Of a stretch of DNA of 64,000 nucleotides, positions 1-7,595 are shown one piece after another. Source of the stretch: Dechloromonas aromatica (nom. nud.) (GTDB taxonomy: Bacteria; Pseudomonadota; Gammaproteobacteria; Burkholderiales; Rhodocyclaceae); contig JAFIHA010000027.1 of assembly GCA_017848965.1 (NCBI GenBank), forward strand, positions 162,493 to 226,492. Direction: 5' to 3'. The position numbers and the translations under genes are program-made. Positions within the stretch are counted from its first letter, which is position 1. The number at the start of each line of letters is the position of its first letter. The notes beneath the pieces are model-generated. The model worked only from the letters and a program-made list of their open reading frames with translations, was not told the origin of the DNA and ran no database searches.

Positions 1-558
1 ATCACCATACATGGTGAGAAAACCAGCCAACACCAGCGGATCCAACTGCCGCTGAAAATCCGGATGAACCAGAATGGCCTTGATGCCATTGCTGAATACA
101 AGCTTTTTGCCGTCCCACCAGTAATACACCCCAGTGTTACCGCTGGCGTCCCTGGCAATCATCAGGGTCTGGGTAGTGTCATCCCATATGGCAAAGCTCC
201 AGTCCCCCATCAGATACTGAACACAGTCCAGCCCGTATTGACGATAGGCCTCAAGAATCAGCCGACTGTCCGGCAACGACTGGTGATTGACCAAACCCAG
301 CCGGGCGCAAAGTTCGCGGCGATTGTCCAGACGGACCCTGGCAGCCAGTATGTGCGGCCCATCTTGCAGTGGCAATTGCTCGCTTTCGTCCTCAGCCGTT
401 ACCTTGAGGAGTCGACCAGCCAAGGCCAATGAACCATGAATGAGCTGCCCGTGAGCATCTGGCCCCCAAGCAGCCATCGCGCGATCCATGCTTGCCAGCG
501 CTACGGCATCAGCTGGTGCTTGATTGGACTGGAAGATGCCGAAAAAGGCTCCGCTCAT
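1..558 (-). CDS. asparagine-synthetase-like enzyme (lasso-peptide cyclase type), N-terminal part
   Basis: The frame is open for 186 codons from an ATG at 558 to the window edge, so the C-terminal ATP-binding half is not visible. What is seen is a class II glutamine amidotransferase-like domain: an N-terminal strand (MSGAFFGIF), an RLDNRREL segment, GDWSFAIWD and a following ARDASG..YYW, as in AsnB-family proteins. Residue 2 is Ser, not the Cys nucleophile of true glutamine-dependent enzymes, so the glutaminase half is probably inactive. Lasso-peptide macrolactam synthetases (McjC type) also lack this Cys. The ATG overlaps the stop of the PqqD-like gene (ATGA), so the two are translationally coupled. 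Inference: ring-forming enzyme of a RiPP cluster. A different AsnB-like amide-forming enzyme is possible. Confidence 0.75.
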   Translation of the reverse strand, partial: MSGAFFGIFQSNQAPADAVALASMDRAMAAWGPDAHGQLIHGSLALAGRLLKVTAEDESEQLPLQDGPHILAARVRLDNRRELCARLGLVNHQSLPDSRLILEAYRQYGLDCVQYLMGDWSFAIWDDTTQTLMIARDASGNTGVYYWWDGKKLVFSNGIKAILVHPDFQRQLDPLVLAGFLTMYGD

Positions 559-827
559 GAAAAACTAACGATACCGTTGTCATTCATTCTTTGGAGAAAA
601 ATGTCCATATCTTTGGCAATGAGTTCCTGCGGGGCATCATATTCTTGGACCAGTGCCTGCAACAAATCCCCTCGGGTTTTCGGTTGTTCCAGCAATTTCC
701 AAATTCTTGCAGCCGTTTTTTCCATTCCGTAATAACAGCCACGCTCGATGCTCATCAGTACGACCTCCTGATCCAAGATGCTCTCCAGAAGCTCCGGGTT
801 GCGTGAAAGGACTGTGCTGTTTTCCAT
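555..827 (-). CDS. PqqD-family RiPP recognition element protein
   Basis: This 90-residue protein has the size and pattern of a stand-alone PqqD/RRE winged-helix domain: an N-terminal strand region, the LMSIERGCYYGMEKTAARIW segment typical of the family (strand, Gly-aromatic, then helix), and a C-terminal helix (DMDIFLQRMNDNGIV). Such proteins bind leader peptides and deliver them to the tailoring enzyme; in lasso clusters the discrete form is called B1. The ATG at 827 has a GGGG purine run 7-10 bases upstream. It is coupled by an ATGA overlap to the asparagine-synthetase-like gene, which supports a shared RiPP pathway. No maturation protease (B2) or transporter is visible because the window ends. 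Confidence 0.8.
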   Translation of the reverse strand: MENSTVLSRNPELLESILDQEVVLMSIERGCYYGMEKTAARIWKLLEQPKTRGDLLQALVQEYDAPQELIAKDMDIFLQRMNDNGIVSFS

Positions 828-851
828 GAATTACCCCATTTCACCAAACTG

Positions 852-992
852 TTAATCGTGCACTAAAAAATCAACGAACTGGCGCAACAATCGCTGGTAA
901 GTATGGGCGCAATATTGGCAGGTGACGCACCGGGCACTCGGGTCGCAAGCCATCAATCCGGCCCCCTGACCTGGCGCCGCCAATTGCCCCAT
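852..992 (-). CDS. small Cys-rich ORF, possible precursor or gene remnant
   Basis: A 46-codon ORF begins with ATG at 992 (GTG at 1004 is an alternative) and ends 24 bases before the PqqD-like gene. The product contains four Cys within about 13 residues (ACDPSARCVTCQYC) and a hydrophobic tail ending FVDFLVHD. There is no strong ribosome-binding site, and no classical lasso core (Gly1 with Asp/Glu at 7-9 after a Thr at -2) could be picked out. It may be a precursor peptide of another RiPP class, a decayed zinc-ribbon fragment of a mobile-element protein, or chance. Position just upstream of the RRE gene is the only reason to list it. Confidence 0.2.
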   Translation of the reverse strand: MGQLAAPGQGAGLMACDPSARCVTCQYCAHTYQRLLRQFVDFLVHD

Positions 993-1030
993 TTTTCGCA
1001 ACACCTACCCAGTTGCTCAGACTGCCTTTA

Positions 1031-1074
1031 GGACTTGACTCTTGAGACCATCTAGCCTTTCTTTTTTCAAGTCC
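1031..1074. repeat. 8-bp inverted repeat downstream of glmS
   Basis: GGACTTGA at 1031-1038 is the exact reverse complement of TCAAGTCC at 1067-1074, with 28 bases between them. It lies just past the glmS stop, in the interval where Tn7-type elements insert and where a glmS terminator would be expected. There is no strong U-run, so it is not a convincing terminator; it could be a junction remnant of the accessory segment. Confidence 0.3.
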
Positions 1075-1078
1075 CGCC

Positions 1079-2902
1079 TTATTCGACGGTGACCGATTTG
1101 GCCAGATTCCGTGGCTTGTCGACATCCGTCCCCTTGACCAGCGCGGCATGGTAGGAAAGCAGTTGCAGAGGAATGACATGCAGGACGGGCGAAAGCTGTC
1201 CGTAGTGCTCCGGCAGATGCAGGATATGCACGCCGTCGCTCTCGGCGATTTCCGAGCCGGCATCGGCAAAGACATACAGTTCTCCGCCACGGGCGCGCAC
1301 TTCCTGCAGGTTGGATTTCAGCTTCTCCAGCAGTTCGTCGTTGGGAGCAACGGAAATCACCGGCATCTCGGCATCGACCAGGGCCAGCGGGCCATGCTTG
1401 AGTTCGCCGGCCGGATAGGCTTCGGCGTGGATGTAGGAGATTTCCTTGAGCTTGAGGGCACCTTCCAGGGCGATCGGGTAATGCCGGCCACGGCCCAGGA
1501 ACAGCGCATCCTTCTTGTTGGCGAATCGTGCCGCCCAGGCTGCGATTTCCGGCTCCAGCGTCAGCACCTTGCCGACGGCGACCGGCAGATGGCGCAGTTG
1601 TTCGAGATGGCAGCTTTCATCCTCGCTGCTCAAGCGGCCTTTGACCTTGGCCAGGACAAGGGTCAGCAGGAATAGCGCAACCAGTTGCGTGGAGAAGGCC
1701 TTGGTCGAGGCGACACCGATTTCCGGGCCGGCACGGGTGATGAAGCGCAGCGCGGATTCGCGAACGATGGCAGATTCCGGAACATTGCAGATTGCCAGCG
1801 TGTTCTGCTGGCCCTGGCTCTTCGCATACTGCAGCGCGGCCAGCGTATCGGCGGTTTCACCGGACTGGGAGATGGCGACGACGAGTTGCCGCGGATTCGG
1901 CACCGAGGTCCGGTAGCGGTATTCGCTGGCGATCTCGACGGTACACGGGATGCCGGCGAGGCCTTCCAGCCAGTAGCGGGCAGTCATGCCCGAATGAGAG
2001 CTGGTGCCACAGGCGAGGATCAGCACGGAATCGATACCGGCCAGGAGTTCCCCGGCTGCGGCCCCGAAAATGCCGGGCTGGATGGTCTTGCTGCCGCCGA
2101 TCATTTCCAGGGTATTGGCCAGCGCTTCCGGTTGCTCGAAGATTTCCTTCTGCATGAAATGCTGGTAATGGCCGAGCTCAACGGCGGCGGCGGAGAGTTC
2201 GGAAACTGTGATCGGCCGGACGACAGGCTGGCCGTCGCCACTGACGACCCGCACCGACTTGGCGGTCAGCTCGGCAACATCACCGTTTTCCAGGTAGATC
2301 ATGTTGCGCGTCACCTGCAGCAGCGCGGAGGCATCGGACGCCGCATAGTTGCCCGCGTCGGAAACCCCGAGCAGCAAGGGCGAGCCTTCGCGGGCGACGA
2401 TGACGCGCTCCGGGAAATCGAGATCGATGACGCCGATGGCATAGGCGCCGATCAGTCGCTGGCAGGCCTGCTGCACCGCCACAAAAAGGTCGGGTTCGGT
2501 GCGCAGGATAAACTCGATCAGGTGAGCAATGCTTTCGGTGTCGGTATCGGAAGTGAACACGTAACCCTGCCCGCTCAGTTCCTGGCGCAAGGCTTCGTGG
2601 TTCTCGATGATCCCGTTATGAACCACCGCGATTTTCCCGGAAACATGGGGATGCGCATTGCGTTCGGAAGGAACGCCATGGGTGGCCCAACGGGTATGGG
2701 AAATGCCGACCGAAGCGCTCAACTCGGCGGCCGCTTTTTCAAGTTCGGCAACCCGGCCCACCGAACGTACCCGGGCAATTTTGCCATCGGCGATGACTGC
2801 GAGCCCCGCGGAATCGTAACCGCGGTATTCCAACTTCTTGAGTCCTTCCACCAGAACCGAAACGATACAACTGCCAGCCGCCGCTACAACGATGCCACAC
2901 AT
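1079..2902 (-). CDS. glmS: glutamine--fructose-6-phosphate aminotransferase
   Basis: GlmS converts fructose-6-phosphate and glutamine to glucosamine-6-phosphate, the first step toward UDP-GlcNAc for peptidoglycan and lipid A. The 607-residue product starts MCGIVV, exposing the Cys nucleophile of the class II glutaminase domain (about residues 2-240). Two SIS sugar-isomerase domains follow, with the CGTSSHSG phosphate-binding loop and SQSGETADT, and the end is KSVTVE, as in the family. Length matches the usual 605-610 residues. glmU is not adjacent. Its 3' end is a classic attachment site for Tn7-like elements, and here low-GC accessory genes begin directly downstream. Confidence 0.98.
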   Translation of the reverse strand: MCGIVVAAAGSCIVSVLVEGLKKLEYRGYDSAGLAVIADGKIARVRSVGRVAELEKAAAELSASVGISHTRWATHGVPSERNAHPHVSGKIAVVHNGIIENHEALRQELSGQGYVFTSDTDTESIAHLIEFILRTEPDLFVAVQQACQRLIGAYAIGVIDLDFPERVIVAREGSPLLLGVSDAGNYAASDASALLQVTRNMIYLENGDVAELTAKSVRVVSGDGQPVVRPITVSELSAAAVELGHYQHFMQKEIFEQPEALANTLEMIGGSKTIQPGIFGAAAGELLAGIDSVLILACGTSSHSGMTARYWLEGLAGIPCTVEIASEYRYRTSVPNPRQLVVAISQSGETADTLAALQYAKSQGQQNTLAICNVPESAIVRESALRFITRAGPEIGVASTKAFSTQLVALFLLTLVLAKVKGRLSSEDESCHLEQLRHLPVAVGKVLTLEPEIAAWAARFANKKDALFLGRGRHYPIALEGALKLKEISYIHAEAYPAGELKHGPLALVDAEMPVISVAPNDELLEKLKSNLQEVRARGGELYVFADAGSEIAESDGVHILHLPEHYGQLSPVLHVIPLQLLSYHAALVKGTDVDKPRNLAKSVTVE

Positions 2903-3094
2903 CCTGCCATTTCCTTTCGAGTATTCCGATTATTCAACATGCGTCCAGCAAACCACTCCATCTTCCCCTCTGAAACCAGGCAGGAAAACATATTGCACCG
3001 CACCATATTCCATGACCGAAAGATATCACAACCTGCTCGCCAGCCTGCCGGAAAAGTGCCGTAAAACCAAGGCCATCAGCCGATTTTCGGGGAA

Positions 3095-3433
3095 TTAGCC
3101 AAGCTTTCTGCTGGCCAGCAACAAGCCGCTGGCGATTCCGATCGCATCGGCCAGAACATCCCAGACACTGGCGCTGCGTCCTGGCACAAACCACTGGACG
3201 ACTTCGATAGTGAGGCCAAAAGCAATCAGCATGGAAACGACAAATGGCCGTGAAATCCGCCAGAACGTGGAAAGGCCCACGGCCAGAACGAGAAAGGCAA
3301 AGACATGTTTGGCCTTGTCGTTGAAGCCATCGACCGCGGCGATCTCGCTCGGTATGACAGACAGCCAGCAAATCGCCAAAAAAGCAATGACGGTGGCACC
3401 TCGCCCTATCCTGTTGATGACTGTCATCTGCAT
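3095..3433 (-). CDS. VanZ-like membrane protein
   Basis: A 112-residue hydrophobic protein with about four membrane segments. The family features seen are an N-terminal segment, DKAKHVFAFLVLAVGLS, and the EVVQWFVPGRSASVWDVLADAIG segment, whose Glu, Gln and Asp pattern typifies VanZ-family proteins. VanZ itself gives low teicoplanin resistance, but most homologues have no known function. It lies between glmS and a metallo-hydrolase on the same strand and shares no obvious operon with them. Nothing in the sequence indicates antibiotic resistance. Confidence 0.8.
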   Translation of the reverse strand: MQMTVINRIGRGATVIAFLAICWLSVIPSEIAAVDGFNDKAKHVFAFLVLAVGLSTFWRISRPFVVSMLIAFGLTIEVVQWFVPGRSASVWDVLADAIGIASGLLLASRKLG

Positions 3434-3491
3434 GCAAATCTGCCCGAACGCGAATCGGGCATTCTAGCCGTTTCGCCCAACGAACTGACGG

Positions 3492-4895
3492 CTAGGGAAT
3501 GCGAACCTGCGTCTCCGGAAATCTTGCGTGCAGTTTTTCCATCAAGACCTCCTTGGCCCGGCGATCACCATGGACCAGACGGATTTCCGCCGGCTGGTGG
3601 CGCATACGCCCGACGAAGCGCAGCAGGTCGGCCTGGTCGGCGTGCGCGGAATACGCCGCGATGCGGTGAATGCCGGCGCGGATGCTGTGGCGCTCACCGT
3701 CGAGTTCGACATAGCCGCCGCGCGGTCCGTATTGCTGGATGGCGTGCCCGGGCGTTCCGGCCGCCTGATAGCCGACGAAGACGATGTCGTGCCGGGCGTC
3801 GCCGATCATGGCTTTCAGGTAATTGACGATGCGCCCGCCGGAGCACATCCCGCCAGCGGCGATGACGACCGCCGGGCGGGCGCTGCGCGCCAGGTAGGCG
3901 ACGGTTTGCAGATGCTCGTCGTGACCGTCCACCGTATAGAGCTGTTCGAAGGCCAGGGGGTGGCGACCGCTGGCGGTGCGGCGGCGGGCTTCGGCGTCCC
4001 ACAGGTGATGCAGGCGGATATGTGCCTGCGTCAGACGCGCCGCCAGCGGGGAATCGACGATGATCTCCAGCGCCGACCAGTCGGTTTCCGCCGGCTGCTT
4101 TTTCGCGCTGGCGATGACATGCTCCAGGTCGTAGAGGAGTTCCTGGGTACGCCCGATGCTGAAGGCGGGAATGAGGACGCTGCCCCGGTTACGCAGGGCG
4201 CGTTCGATGGTTTCCTGCAGTTGCCGGCGGCGCTGCTTCCGATCAACGTGCAAGCGATCGCCGTAGGTGCTTTCGAGGACCAGCAGATCGGCCCGCCATG
4301 GCGAACGGGGTGCCGGCAGAAGCGCGCTGTGGGGAGCGCCGAGATCGCCGGAAAAGACGATACGCCAGTCGCCTTTGTCGGAACCCGTTGCCAGTTCGCC
4401 GCTGAGGCGGACTTCGACGAAGGCTGAACCGAGAATATGCCCGGCCGGGTGCAGCTTGATCTGCCAACCGGGAAGCAAGGCATGCCAGTGCTTGTAGGGC
4501 AGCGCCACCAACTGGCCGGCGATTTGCTCCAGTATCCGCCGGATCAGGCGTTGGTCCGACGTCACGCCGACCTTCATCGCATCCTCCAGCATCAGCGGCA
4601 GCAGTTCGGCACTCGCCTCGCTGCACAGGATGGGGCCGCGAAATCCGGCCGCCAGCAGGTAGGGCAAACGGCCGAGATGATCGATGTGCACATGGGTGAT
4701 GACGATGGCCCGGATGTGGTCTACGGGAAAGTCGATTGCCGGCGTGCCGGCCGAACCGCCCTCGGCGGACACCTCGGCCCCCTGAAACAGCCCGCAGTCG
4801 ACGAGAATGGCCGTGCCATCCCGGGCGCGCAGTTCGTGGCAGGAACCGGTGACGCCATCGACGGCACCGTGGTGCAGCAACGTGTAATCGTTCAT
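3492..4895 (-). CDS. beta-CASP metallo-beta-lactamase-fold hydrolase (RNA-processing type)
   Basis: This 467-residue protein has the metallo-beta-lactamase zinc motif THVHIDHLG (HxHxDH), further ligands in PAGHILGS and SGDLG, the STYGDR motif, a beta-CASP insertion, and a C-terminal RNA-specificity region with AAYSAHADQ. The family includes CPSF73-like endo/exonucleases and bacterial homologues whose substrates are usually unknown. I chose the ATG at 4895 because GGAG lies seven bases upstream; an in-frame ATG 13 codons earlier lacks a site. It follows the polyketide/amino-ketone cluster on the same strand with a 110-base gap and may be independent of it. Confidence 0.88.
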   Translation of the reverse strand: MNDYTLLHHGAVDGVTGSCHELRARDGTAILVDCGLFQGAEVSAEGGSAGTPAIDFPVDHIRAIVITHVHIDHLGRLPYLLAAGFRGPILCSEASAELLPLMLEDAMKVGVTSDQRLIRRILEQIAGQLVALPYKHWHALLPGWQIKLHPAGHILGSAFVEVRLSGELATGSDKGDWRIVFSGDLGAPHSALLPAPRSPWRADLLVLESTYGDRLHVDRKQRRRQLQETIERALRNRGSVLIPAFSIGRTQELLYDLEHVIASAKKQPAETDWSALEIIVDSPLAARLTQAHIRLHHLWDAEARRRTASGRHPLAFEQLYTVDGHDEHLQTVAYLARSARPAVVIAAGGMCSGGRIVNYLKAMIGDARHDIVFVGYQAAGTPGHAIQQYGPRGGYVELDGERHSIRAGIHRIAAYSAHADQADLLRFVGRMRHQPAEIRLVHGDRRAKEVLMEKLHARFPETQVRIP

Positions 4896-5005
4896 TGCGT
4901 TCTCCGGGGAAGAAAACGGCAATGATATTTGCATTTTTCATGCGGCGCGATTCGGCTGGCGAATTGCTGCCGCCCTCGGGCGAAGCGCAGACTACGGAGT
5001 ACTGC

Positions 5006-6292
5006 CTACGGCTTCACGCCTACCCGCAGCCGGGCGCTGCCCAGCGCTGCCAGCGCCCGCTCCAGTGACTCAGCGCCATGCCCATGGTGAATGCAGAAGA
5101 CCAGGCGTGCCTGGCACTCGTCGACCGCCGGGGAAACCAGCGGCAGTGCCTGGATTCCCTGGCCCGCCAAGTGCTCGGCGAACGCCAGGACCGTCCCGGA
5201 ATCGCCGAGGATGAGCGGAATCACCGCCTGCCCGGCACAGGCGCCGGTGGCGAAACCCTGGGCATGCACGCCGGCCAGAAACTGCCTGGCGTTTTGCCGC
5301 AGCAACGCCGGGCGCGCCGGTTCGCTGCCCAGGATGCGCAGCGCCTCGCGCGCGGCGGCGGCCATCGCCGGCGCCAGCCCAACGCTGTAAACGAAACCCG
5401 GGGCCGAATATTTCAGCAGGTCGATCAGCGCCCGGCTGCCGGCGATATAACCACCCGCCCCGGCCAGTGCATGCCCGAGGCTGCCCGACCAGAAATCGAC
5501 ATCGTCGCCGGCCAGCGCCCAGTGCTCGCGGCTGCCGCGGCCGCCTTCGCCGAGCACGCCCAGCGCATGGGCGTCATCGATCATCAGGAAGGTCCGGTAA
5601 CGCCGTTTCAGGGCGACCAGGCCCGGCAAGTCACAGATGTCGCCGGCGACCGGGGACAGTCCGTCAGCGACGATCAGCACCCGCTCGTAATCGCCGCGCA
5701 CTCCGGCGAGCAGTTTTTCCAGCGCCGGCAAGTCGTTGTGCGGAAAGGCCCGCCGCGTCGCGCCGGCCAGACGGACGCCCTCAAGTACGCTGAGATGACA
5801 GAACTGGTCATGGACGACAAGATCCCGCGGGCCGAACAGATGGCCGATCGTCGTTTCGTTGCCGGCATAACGGCTGACAAAAACCAGCGCATCGTCCACT
5901 GCGTAGATTTCCGCCAGCGCCGCTTCGAGTTCGCGCAGCAAGGGGCGCTCGCCGGCCACCAGACGACTGGCCGAGACCGAACTGCCGTATTGATCGACGG
6001 CCTGCTTGGCCGCTTCCCGGACGCGCGGGTCGCTGGCCAGGCCCAGATAGTCGTAGCTCGCGAAATCGCCTTCTCCCTGCCCCGGAGCAAGTGCCGGTTG
6101 GCTGGACTGTAGCGACGAGACGATCTGCCGATAGGCAGGAAAGGCATCGAAGCGACAGAACTGGTCGATATCCGGTGACGCAGCGGACGGACTTGGCGCG
6201 GACGTAACTTCGCCGGTTTCCCGGCGGGCGGCAAAGCGTTTGACGAGTTTCTCCCGAAGATCGCCGGCGAGAACGGACATGGGCTTTTTCAT
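5006..6292 (-). CDS. catalytically defective alpha-oxoamine synthase paralogue
   Basis: A 428-residue PLP-fold protein clearly paralogous to the gene immediately upstream (shared YLGL, GVRL.GATRRAFPHND, GRG, GLAPA blocks). Numbering from ATG 6292, the Schiff-base Lys position is His274 (SLGHALAGAGG against TLSKSFAGCGG in the partner), the PLP-stacking His is Tyr142 (SRYAGN against SGHATN), and the EGLYSMDGD motif has become DGLSPVAGD. Asp239 and His242 of the PLP pocket remain. It therefore cannot form an internal aldimine in the usual way. Inference: a non-catalytic partner subunit, as LCB1/SPTLC1 is to LCB2 in eukaryotic serine palmitoyltransferase. ATG 6292 lies four bases past the upstream stop; a TTG at 6313 is possible. 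Confidence 0.85.
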   Translation of the reverse strand: MKKPMSVLAGDLREKLVKRFAARRETGEVTSAPSPSAASPDIDQFCRFDAFPAYRQIVSSLQSSQPALAPGQGEGDFASYDYLGLASDPRVREAAKQAVDQYGSSVSASRLVAGERPLLRELEAALAEIYAVDDALVFVSRYAGNETTIGHLFGPRDLVVHDQFCHLSVLEGVRLAGATRRAFPHNDLPALEKLLAGVRGDYERVLIVADGLSPVAGDICDLPGLVALKRRYRTFLMIDDAHALGVLGEGGRGSREHWALAGDDVDFWSGSLGHALAGAGGYIAGSRALIDLLKYSAPGFVYSVGLAPAMAAAAREALRILGSEPARPALLRQNARQFLAGVHAQGFATGACAGQAVIPLILGDSGTVLAFAEHLAGQGIQALPLVSPAVDECQARLVFCIHHGHGAESLERALAALGSARLRVGVKP

Positions 6293-6296
6293 GGTT

Positions 6297-7592
6297 TCAG
6301 CGGCAACGGGCAATCTCGTCGAGTGTGTGATCGATCTGGGTCTGCGTATGGGCGTAACAGATGAAGAAACGCAGGCGCGCCAGCCTCTCCTCTACCGCCG
6401 GATGGATGATCGGTTGCACGCTGATTCCTTGCCGAGCAAGTTTCTTTGAGAGACTGACCGCCTTCAGCGAACTGCCAGTAATCAGAGGAACGACGCAGTA
6501 GCCCTCGGAGAGTCCGGTATTCATGCCACGGAGTCGAGCCTGTTCGAGAAAATAGTGGCCCGCCGCACGTAACTGCTCCAGCCGCCAGGGCTCATCGAGC
6601 ATGATCCGGATGACCGCCGATGATGCTGCCGCCAGCGCCGGCGCCAGACCGACGCTGGCATTGTAGCCCGGTGCCGCGTAGCGGATCAGGTCGACCAGCG
6701 CCTGCTCGCCAGCGATGAAACCGCCGCAGCCGGCGAACGATTTGCTCAGGGTACCCATCCAGATGTCGACGTCACCAGCCGGCACGCCGCAGTGTTCGTG
6801 AATACCCCGACCGCTGCTACCCAGCACACCGAGCGAATGCGCCTCGTCGACCATCAGGAAGGCGCGGTGCCGCCGCTTGATTTCGACAAAGCTCGCCAAT
6901 GCCGGCGAATCGCCGTCCATGCTGTAGAGCCCTTCGATCACCACGAGCACCCGCTCAAAGTTGCCCCGGATTTCGGTAAGCAGGCGATCCAGCGCGGCGG
7001 GATCGTTATGGGGAAAGGCGCGGCGCGTCGCTCCCGAAAGACGGACACCTTCGATCACGCTGTTATGGACCAACTGGTCGTGAATGATCAAATCCTTCGG
7101 TCCGAACAGGAAACCGATGGTATTGACGTTGGTGGCGTGGCCGCTGGCGAAGGTCACCGCGTCATCGACGCCGTACAGGCCGGCGATCGCGGTTTCCAGT
7201 TCGCGCACCACGGCCACCTCGCCGGCCACCCGGGGCGCGGCCGCCAGCGAGGTACCGTAACGGTCGATCGCCGCCTTGACTGCGGCACTGACGCGGGAAT
7301 CGCCGGAAAGGCCGAGGTAGTTGTAGCTCGAAAAATTGAGCATGCTCCGTCCGCCAACCGTCGTCGTCGCGCCTGCCACGCCCTCATGGCAAATGAAGTA
7401 AGGGTCGTCGATCCGCAACTTTTCCGCTGCAAGACGAAACAATGCGATTTTGGTATAGCCGGGAAACTTGTCGATCCGATAGAACTTTTCCGGTACGTCG
7501 AGTCCGCCATCAGCCACCATCGGCCTTTCGCCCGTATTTTTGGCCAAATGGATGGCTGTCTCCTTGCTGCGCCCCGCCGAGAAAATTGCCAT
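6297..7592 (-). CDS. alpha-oxoamine synthase, PLP-dependent (serine palmitoyltransferase/AONS-like)
   Basis: Alpha-oxoamine synthases condense an acyl thioester with an amino acid, losing CO2, to give an alpha-amino ketone. The 431-residue product has all key residues: the SGHATN stacking His152, EGLYSMDGD at 220-228, DEAHSLG with Asp249 and His252, and the PLP lysine Lys284 in GTLSKSFAGCGG. It starts three bases after the polyketide synthase stop, so the acyl donor is probably the polyketide on that enzyme's carrier domain, and the reaction would release the chain. The amino-acid substrate cannot be read from sequence. It is followed closely by a paralogue without the lysine. A BioF role in biotin synthesis is unlikely: there are no other bio genes. 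Confidence 0.9.
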   Translation of the reverse strand: MAIFSAGRSKETAIHLAKNTGERPMVADGGLDVPEKFYRIDKFPGYTKIALFRLAAEKLRIDDPYFICHEGVAGATTTVGGRSMLNFSSYNYLGLSGDSRVSAAVKAAIDRYGTSLAAAPRVAGEVAVVRELETAIAGLYGVDDAVTFASGHATNVNTIGFLFGPKDLIIHDQLVHNSVIEGVRLSGATRRAFPHNDPAALDRLLTEIRGNFERVLVVIEGLYSMDGDSPALASFVEIKRRHRAFLMVDEAHSLGVLGSSGRGIHEHCGVPAGDVDIWMGTLSKSFAGCGGFIAGEQALVDLIRYAAPGYNASVGLAPALAAASSAVIRIMLDEPWRLEQLRAAGHYFLEQARLRGMNTGLSEGYCVVPLITGSSLKAVSLSKKLARQGISVQPIIHPAVEERLARLRFFICYAHTQTQIDHTLDEIARCR

Positions 7593-7595
7593 GGG

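Noticed and set aside
64-732. Plus-strand frames of 122, 98 and 71 codons at the left edge
   Set aside because: They are antisense to the AsnB-like and PqqD-like genes, which have recognisable family features and a coupled start/stop.
871-1290. A 139-codon minus frame running from inside glmS into the downstream gap
   Set aside because: Its first two-thirds is an out-of-frame reading of glmS, and no start codon with a site lies in the gap part.
6297-7592. Reading the intact oxoamine synthase as biotin-pathway BioF
   Set aside because: No bioA, bioB, bioC or bioD nearby, and the gene is coupled to a PKS and a lysine-less paralogue.
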